Assembly (NCBI GenBank): GCA_028293725.1
Contig: JAQGOE010000257.1
Coordinates: 1 to 64,000, forward strand
Length of the DNA: 64,000 bases
Origin: Gammaproteobacteria bacterium
Lineage (GTDB): Bacteria; Pseudomonadota; Gammaproteobacteria; Steroidobacterales; Steroidobacteraceae
Reading direction: 5' to 3'
Of the stretch, positions 59,164 to 64,000 are shown piece by piece (positions within the stretch are counted from its first letter, which is position 1; the number at the start of each line of letters is the position of its first letter). The notes beneath the pieces were generated by a model, which was not told the origin of the DNA, did no database searches, and was given only the letters and a program-made list of their open reading frames with translations. The position numbers and the translations under genes were made by a program.

Positions 59164-59215
59164 ACTTTCCTCGGGGTCGAAGCAACCCCGTACATCTAGC
59201 GGCGCTGCGCGCCGG
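59164..59215 (-). repeat. Dispersed double-hairpin intergenic repeat, copy B
   Basis: Read on the minus strand, this is the same 52-bp element as at 18812-18863. Hairpin 1 (59214-59200, CGGCGC-GCA-GCGCCG) is identical. The linker CTAGATGTA has one change. Hairpin 2 (59190-59172, CGGGGTT-GCTTC-GACCCCG) keeps its pairing through exchanged base pairs. It lies inside the hrcA-grpE spacer, so it would be present in the heat-shock operon RNA. Confidence 0.8.
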
Positions 59216-59256
59216 GTGGAAAAGATCCCTAGTTTAGCTTCGTCGGTCGGTGGGGC

Positions 59257-60330
59257 TCAGCGGCGCGAATTCAAGGCGGCGCCGAGAAGTTTCGCCGTCA
59301 TGTCGACGATGGGAATGACACGCTCGTAGGCCATACGCGTAGGTCCAATGACCCCCAGCACGCCCACGACCGAGTCCCCGGCCGCGTACGGCGCCGTCAC
59401 TACACTGCAATCATCGAGAATCTGATAGCCGGATTCGTGCCCGATGAAGATCTGCACACCCTCGGCCTTGAGACTCTGGTCGAGCAGGTGCAAAAAATCA
59501 CGCTTCTCGTTGAACGCCTCGAACAGGCGGCGCAGCTTCTCGACGTTCGTGAGCTCGGCCATCCCCATGAGATTGGTCTCGCCCTTGATCACATACTCGA
59601 GCCGGTCATCCTCCTCGCCGGACTCGAACACGTGTTGCGCCACTGAAATGGCATCCAGCATGACCTGGTTCAAGTGGGCCTGCGTCTCGCTCAGCTGCCG
59701 CAGAATCTCCTGCCGGGCCTGTGCCAGGCCGCGGCCGCGGAACTGGTCGTTGAGGAAGTTCGAGGCGCGCTTGAGCTCATCCGGGGAGAAATGGCGCTCG
59801 AGCTGGATGATGCGGTTCTGCACTTCGCGATCGTTGAATACGAGCACGACCAGCACACGGTTTTCGGCGAGTGTGACGAACTCGATCTGTGTGATCGAAG
59901 CCTGTTGGCTCCGGGGCAGTGTCACGACTCCGGCGAGCCGTGTGATGCTCGAGAGGAACTGTGAGGCGGTCGCGATGAGTTCTTTGGAGGAATTGTCGCG
60001 GTTGGTATCGAACTGGCGCCGCATCTCGGCGGTCGCGGCCTCATCGAGAGGCTGCACGTGCAGCAGTGTGTCGACAAAAAAGCGATAACCCTTGTCCGTA
60101 GGGATACGTCCCGCGGAGGTATGCGGGGACGATACGAAACCGAGCTCCTCGAGATCGGCCATCACGTTGCGGATGGTGGCGGAGCTCAGCTGCAGCCCCG
60201 ACTCGCGCGACAGCGCACGGGAACCGACAGGCTGGCCGTCCCGGATGTAGGTTTCTATGAGGATCCGCAGAAGGTGTTGAGCTCGCTCGCTCAGCGCTTC
60301 TTCCCGACTTTCGTGCGCCATACTCACCAT
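59257..60330 (-). CDS. hrcA: Heat-inducible transcription repressor HrcA
   Basis: This 357-residue repressor has a winged-helix N-terminus (LSERAQHLLRILIETYIRDGQPVGS, SSATIRNVMADLEELGFVSSPHTSAGRIPTDKGYRFFVD) and a GAF-like C-terminal domain ending VIGPTRMAYERVIPIVD. In other bacteria it binds CIRCE elements before groE and dnaK operons. The ATG at 60330 has GGGTGG upstream; the ATG at 60321 is an alternative. I see no clear CIRCE element in the window. It is followed by grpE, dnaK and dnaJ. Confidence 0.95.
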   Translation of the reverse strand: MVSMAHESREEALSERAQHLLRILIETYIRDGQPVGSRALSRESGLQLSSATIRNVMADLEELGFVSSPHTSAGRIPTDKGYRFFVDTLLHVQPLDEAATAEMRRQFDTNRDNSSKELIATASQFLSSITRLAGVVTLPRSQQASITQIEFVTLAENRVLVVLVFNDREVQNRIIQLERHFSPDELKRASNFLNDQFRGRGLAQARQEILRQLSETQAHLNQVMLDAISVAQHVFESGEEDDRLEYVIKGETNLMGMAELTNVEKLRRLFEAFNEKRDFLHLLDQSLKAEGVQIFIGHESGYQILDDCSVVTAPYAAGDSVVGVLGVIGPTRMAYERVIPIVDMTAKLLGAALNSRR

Positions 60331-60475
60331 GCATACCACCCTGAGGTGCACAATGCACATAGCGGCGTAAAAAAGCCAGTGACGGCGGTTGGCGCCACCT
60401 GATGGCCCCAGTCACGGCCCACGTGCTAAAAAGGCGCCGCCTCGCAAGACCGTGAGGTTTTAATCGAGATTCCCG

Positions 60476-61363
60476 ATGACCTTCCCCGTCCGTGCATGTG
60501 CATTGGTCGGCAGATTTGTGGATCCGCGGGTCGCGGAATCCGTGAACGCGCTGCTCGCCCATCTCAAAGAGCGCCAGATTCAGGTCCTGGTGAGCGAAGA
60601 CGCTGTTTTCGCCACCGAAGTGAGCGGCGTGGTACGGGTGCCCGAGAGCGAGATCGGGAAGCGCATCGACCTGATAATCGCAATCGGGGGCGACGGCACG
60701 CTGCTCTACGCCGCAGGGCTCGTCGCCCGAGACAGGGTCCCTCTGCTTGGGATAAACCGTGGGCGCCTGGGGTTTCTGACCGACGTCCTCCCGCAGGACA
60801 TGATCGGCTGCGTCGACGAAGCTATCGACGGGCGTCTGGAGGCCGACGAGCGGCCCCTCCTGGCCGCCTGCCTTTATAAGACAAACGGCACTACCGCTGA
60901 GGGCCTGGCCCTCAACGACGTCGTTATGCAAAAGCTGACCACCGGTCGAATGCTCGATTTTGAGACGCGGGTCAACGGGAGATATGTCAACACGCACGCC
61001 GGCGACGGTATTATTGTATCGACCGCAACCGGGTCGACCGCATACACGTTGTCCTGTGGCGGACCGATCATCGAGCCACAGCTCGATGTCATGGTGATGG
61101 CGCCGATCTGCCCTCACACACTGTCCGACCGCCCCATCGTGGTGTCGGGACGCTCGGTGGTCGAAGTGGAGCTGCTCGAATATCCGGAGACGCGCGCGGA
61201 ACTCACGTGCGACGGCCGGGTGTTTGGCTGCATCGAGCAAGGCGATCGACTGCAGGTGAAGGCGGCCAATGAGCGCATCACGCTGCTGCACCCGCCCGGT
61301 CACGACTATTACAGGTTGTTGCGTTCGAAGCTTCATTGGGGACGCGGTAGCGTTGAGCGTTGA
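60476..61363 (+). CDS. nadK: NAD kinase
   Basis: This 295-residue enzyme phosphorylates NAD to NADP. IIAIGGDGTLLYAAGLVA is the GGDG catalytic motif, LGINRGRLGFLTDV the NE/D-type strand region, and VSTATGSTAYTLSCGGPIIEPQLDVMV the conserved C-terminal loop. It is divergent from hrcA, as in related genomes. Confidence 0.97.
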   Translation: MTFPVRACALVGRFVDPRVAESVNALLAHLKERQIQVLVSEDAVFATEVSGVVRVPESEIGKRIDLIIAIGGDGTLLYAAGLVARDRVPLLGINRGRLGFLTDVLPQDMIGCVDEAIDGRLEADERPLLAACLYKTNGTTAEGLALNDVVMQKLTTGRMLDFETRVNGRYVNTHAGDGIIVSTATGSTAYTLSCGGPIIEPQLDVMVMAPICPHTLSDRPIVVSGRSVVEVELLEYPETRAELTCDGRVFGCIEQGDRLQVKAANERITLLHPPGHDYYRLLRSKLHWGRGSVER

Positions 61364-61432
61364 CGGGAGCCGGTCTGAAGGGCTCCGGCAGCGCTCGGGC
61401 CGACCGTATCCTCAGGAGCGCTGAAGGAAGCC

Positions 61433-63160
61433 ATGCTCACTCATCTGCAGATTCGCGACTTCGCCATCATCGATGCGATCGAGCTCGAGTTGCGCCCTGG
61501 TCTGACGGTGCTCACCGGTGAGACCGGCGCCGGCAAGTCCATTCTCGTGGACGCGCTACAACTTCTAGCGGGAGGCCGTGCGGGCGCCGAAGTGGTTCGC
61601 CACGGGTCGGAGCGCGCTGAGATTGCCGGGACGTTCGACCTCGCACAGGCGCCGCGCGAACTGAAGCAGTGGCTCGAAGAGCAGTCGCTCGGCGGTGGAG
61701 AGGACCTCGTCATCCGACGCGTCGTCTCCGCAGATGGACGTTCGCGCGCGTATCTCAACGGACAAACGGTGCCGGTGCAGTTGCTACGCGAGGCCGGCAA
61801 CATCCTCATCGACATTCACGGGCAACACGAATTCCAATCGCTCATGCGCACCGCCGCGCAACGTGAGCTACTAGACGGTTACGGGAAGCACGACTCGATC
61901 GTCGCACAGGTGGGAATCGCTCACCGCGTCTGGCTCGAGATCCTCAACAGGACGCTGGATCTAGAGACCAAAGCGCGTGATCGCGACGCGAAACTCGAGT
62001 TGCTGCGATACCAGGCGCAGGAGCTCAGCGCCCTGCAGCTGAAGGAAGGCGAAGTAACGAGTCTCATGGAAGAGCGCGCGCGGCTGTCGAACCGTGGGCG
62101 CCTCGCGGAAGGCGCGCAGATCGCCCTCCTAACTCTTTTCGAGCGCGAAGACGGAAGCGCACATGCCGGCGTGAGTCGCGCGTTAGGGGTGCTACGAGGA
62201 CTGGCGTCGGTAGATGCGAAGCTCGCTGCCATCGTGCCAACTCTCGAGGAAGCGTCGATTCAGATCATGGAGGCCTCACGCGCGTTGGAGCACTATCGCG
62301 AGACTCTCGATGTTGATTCCGCTCGACAGGACGAGGTTGAGAAACGGCTTTCGGCTATAGAGGAGCTCGCGCGGAAAAATCGCGTGACGCCGGACGGACT
62401 TGTGGAGCGCGCGGCGCAGCTCTCGAAGGAACTAGAGGCACTGGAACGTGCCGAGCTCGATCTGGCTGTGCTGCGAAAGGACCTCGCCGCAGCGCTCGAA
62501 AGCTATCGCGCGCAAGCGCAACAGCTCTCCGCACGACGCGTAACCTCGGGCCGCGCTCTGGCCAAGGACATTACCAACCGTATGCAAACGCTGGGGATGG
62601 CCGGCGGACGGTTTCAGGTCGACGTCACCCAGGACGGCAACGCCGATCCTGCGCAACACGGCATCGATCAGATCGACTTCAAAGTCACGGCCAACCCAGG
62701 GCAGCCGCTGCGCGCGCTGTCGAAGGTCGCTTCCGGCGGTGAGTTGTCACGCCTCTCTCTGGCCGTGCAGGTGTCGTGCGCGGCGCGCGAAACTCGCTGC
62801 ATGGTGTTCGACGAGGTCGACTCCGGCATCGGCGGCGCCATCGCAGAAATCGTTGGAAAAGAGCTTCGAGCTCTCGGTGCTCGCGGACAGGTGTTGTGCG
62901 TGACGCACCTACCGCAGGTCGCCTCGCAGGGACATCACCACCTTCGGGTCGCAAAGCTGACGGACGGACGCACGACGCGGACCACCCTCACGGATCTGTC
63001 CGCTGGCGACCGCGTCGAAGAAATCGCACGCATGCTCGGCGGCATCGAGGTCACCGCGAAGGCCCGTGAGCACGCGAAAGAGATGCTCAAAGTCGCCTCA
63101 GACACCGCGACGGGGGAAACCCAAAAGCAGCCGAAGCCGGCGTTGGCGAAGCGGCGGTAG
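61433..63160 (+). CDS. recN: DNA repair protein RecN
   Basis: This 575-residue SMC-like ATPase acts in double-strand break repair. The N-terminal Walker A is GETGAGKSILVDAL, with LQIRDFAIIDAIELE before it. Long central coiled coils (about 150-400) follow. The C-terminal half holds the ABC signature (SGGELSRLSLAVQV) and Walker B (MVFDEVDSGIGG), then VTHLPQVASQGHHHL. The length is close to 550-560 of E. coli. AAGGA precedes the ATG. The end is 37 bases from the convergent fur stop. Confidence 0.98.
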   Translation: MLTHLQIRDFAIIDAIELELRPGLTVLTGETGAGKSILVDALQLLAGGRAGAEVVRHGSERAEIAGTFDLAQAPRELKQWLEEQSLGGGEDLVIRRVVSADGRSRAYLNGQTVPVQLLREAGNILIDIHGQHEFQSLMRTAAQRELLDGYGKHDSIVAQVGIAHRVWLEILNRTLDLETKARDRDAKLELLRYQAQELSALQLKEGEVTSLMEERARLSNRGRLAEGAQIALLTLFEREDGSAHAGVSRALGVLRGLASVDAKLAAIVPTLEEASIQIMEASRALEHYRETLDVDSARQDEVEKRLSAIEELARKNRVTPDGLVERAAQLSKELEALERAELDLAVLRKDLAAALESYRAQAQQLSARRVTSGRALAKDITNRMQTLGMAGGRFQVDVTQDGNADPAQHGIDQIDFKVTANPGQPLRALSKVASGGELSRLSLAVQVSCAARETRCMVFDEVDSGIGGAIAEIVGKELRALGARGQVLCVTHLPQVASQGHHHLRVAKLTDGRTTRTTLTDLSAGDRVEEIARMLGGIEVTAKAREHAKEMLKVASDTATGETQKQPKPALAKRR

Positions 63161-63197
63161 GGCCACACCGCCCCCTTGGACCCCTACGCGGGCCGCC

Positions 63198-63635
63198 CTA
63201 ACTGTTCTTCTTCCCCCGGTGAGGGCAATCATTCCGCCGGCAGTGGCCGTACATAATCAGCGAGTGGTCGCGAATCTCGAACCCCAGCCGCTGGGCCACT
63301 GAATTCTGGCGATCTTCGATGCCGGAATCGACGAACTCTTCCACGCGGCCGCAATCCAAACACACGATGTGATCGTGATGGGTGCCCTGGTTTAGCTCGA
63401 AGACCGCCATGCCGTCCTCAAAATGATGGCGCGTGACCAAGCCCGCCGCCTCGAACTGCGTCAGAACGCGGTAAACGGTGGCGAGCCCGATGTCCTCGTT
63501 CGAGTCGAGGAGGCTGCGGTAGATGTCTTCGGCCGAAAGATGGCGTGCGGTGGTGCTGCTCTCGAGAATCTCGAGAATTTTCAGCCGTGGCAGCGTCACC
63601 TTCAGACCGGCTTTTCGAAGGTCCTTGCCTTCCAC
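63198..63635 (-). CDS. fur: Ferric uptake regulator
   Basis: This 145-residue winged-helix metalloregulator represses iron-uptake genes with Fe(II). The DNA-binding half (1-83) contains LKVTLPRLKILEILE and IGLATVYRVLTQFEAAGLV. The dimerisation half has the metal-binding HHDHIVCLDCGRVEEF and the C-terminal CRRNDCPH. It is divergent from bamE, a common arrangement. Confidence 0.97.
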   Translation of the reverse strand: MEGKDLRKAGLKVTLPRLKILEILESSTTARHLSAEDIYRSLLDSNEDIGLATVYRVLTQFEAAGLVTRHHFEDGMAVFELNQGTHHDHIVCLDCGRVEEFVDSGIEDRQNSVAQRLGFEIRDHSLIMYGHCRRNDCPHRGKKNS

Positions 63636-63750
63636 AGGAGTCTCCAGCGAGCAGTCACGCGGTGCGCGGCTGCGGCGTATCGCGATCAGGTATTATGTGC
63701 CGGATAGTATCTCCCATTAGACCCGCATGCGACCAGCGAGGCAGAGTCAC

Positions 63751-64000
63751 TTGAATCGTTCGATTTCCCGCGGCATGGCCGTTGGCCTCCTCGCCGCCGG
63801 CACCCTCCTCTCAGGGTGCGTCTATCGCATGAACATTCAGCAGGGTAACTACCTGGAGGGTCGCACCGTCGACCAGCTCCAGGTCGGAATGACCCGCAGC
63901 CAGGTGCGCTTCCTCCTAGGAACACCGATGGTGCCCGACGCCTTCAATAAGGAGCGTTGGGACTACCTGTATTACTTCAAGAGAGGTCGCCTGAAGCGGC
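63751..64000 (+). CDS. bamE: Outer membrane assembly lipoprotein BamE, N-terminal part (3' end outside window)
   Basis: This was read directly from the DNA up to the window edge. The TTG at 63751 was chosen because GAGG lies 9 bases upstream; an in-frame ATG at 63727 is an alternative. A lipoprotein signal peptide follows (MAVGLLAAGTLLSGC, with the lipidated Cys in LSGC). The SmpA/OmlA motif comes next: GNYLEGRTVDQLQVGMTRSQVRFLLGTP, then WDYLYYFKRGR. BamE is part of the BAM complex that inserts outer-membrane proteins. Confidence 0.93.
   Translation, partial: MNRSISRGMAVGLLAAGTLLSGCVYRMNIQQGNYLEGRTVDQLQVGMTRSQVRFLLGTPMVPDAFNKERWDYLYYFKRGRLKR

Noticed and set aside
60344..60358. Palindrome GTGCA-CAA-TGCAC near hrcA as a CIRCE element
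   Set aside because: It lacks the TTAGCACTC/GAGTGCTAA arms and the nine-base spacing.

Overview
The window is GC-rich, densely coding bacterial DNA with no complete mobile element, no rRNA and no CRISPR array. It looks like a gammaproteobacterium from the Xanthomonadales/Nevskiales/Steroidobacterales side of the class. The evidence is the gene order bamE-fur-recN-nadK-hrcA-grpE-dnaK-dnaJ-dapB-carA-carB-greA-yhbY-ftsH-folP-glmM-tpiA-secG-tRNA-Leu-nuoA...N, the presence of HrcA beside GrpE/DnaK/DnaJ, and full-length gammaproteobacterial-type versions of these proteins. The family-level placement is inference from synteny.

Positions 1-28,000 are accessory. They hold a pirin remnant at the edge, an MHS-type transporter, a HAD hydrolase and a divergent NAD(P)-binding reductase/MmyB-like regulator pair next to a tRNA-like fragment. 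These are followed by an FG-GAP lipoprotein, a large secreted alpha/beta-hydrolase-domain protein, a Gly/Tyr-rich secreted protein, a glutathione S-transferase, a DUF3096 micro-protein and a YhhQ-type queuosine-precursor transporter. A propeller-type sensor diguanylate cyclase comes next, then homogentisate dioxygenase plus fumarylacetoacetase with a divergent MarR regulator and a clear palindromic operator. After that lie a soluble chemoreceptor with its sensor at the C-terminus paired with a DUF3237 protein, and a group (M20 hydrolase, C45 acyltransferase/hydrolase, PuuB-like amine oxidase, GlxA-type regulator, MFS transporter) that may form an acyl-amine or gamma-glutamyl-amine catabolic cassette.

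Positions 28,046-42,549 (minus strand) carry all 14 subunits of respiratory complex I, nuoA to nuoN, many with 1-10 base overlaps. A tRNA-Leu(GAG) lies just upstream. Positions 42,793-48,405 carry secG, tpiA, glmM, folP and ftsH. Positions 48,732-60,330 carry yhbY, greA, carB, carA, dapB, dnaJ, dnaK, grpE and hrcA. The end of the window holds nadK, recN, fur and the start of bamE. These are energy, envelope, nucleotide/lysine precursor and heat-shock housekeeping genes.

The most unusual non-genic signal is a 52-bp double-hairpin repeat found in two distant intergenic spaces (18.81 kb and 59.16 kb, opposite orientation). Four of the six differences between the copies are paired, compensatory changes that preserve the second hairpin. 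Other points are several genes whose -10-like box lies 6-8 bases before an ATG with no Shine-Dalgarno (likely leaderless mRNAs), a strong terminator placed directly in front of the folP start, and low-complexity Ala/Gly/Ser/Thr insertions in DapB, NuoG and SecG.
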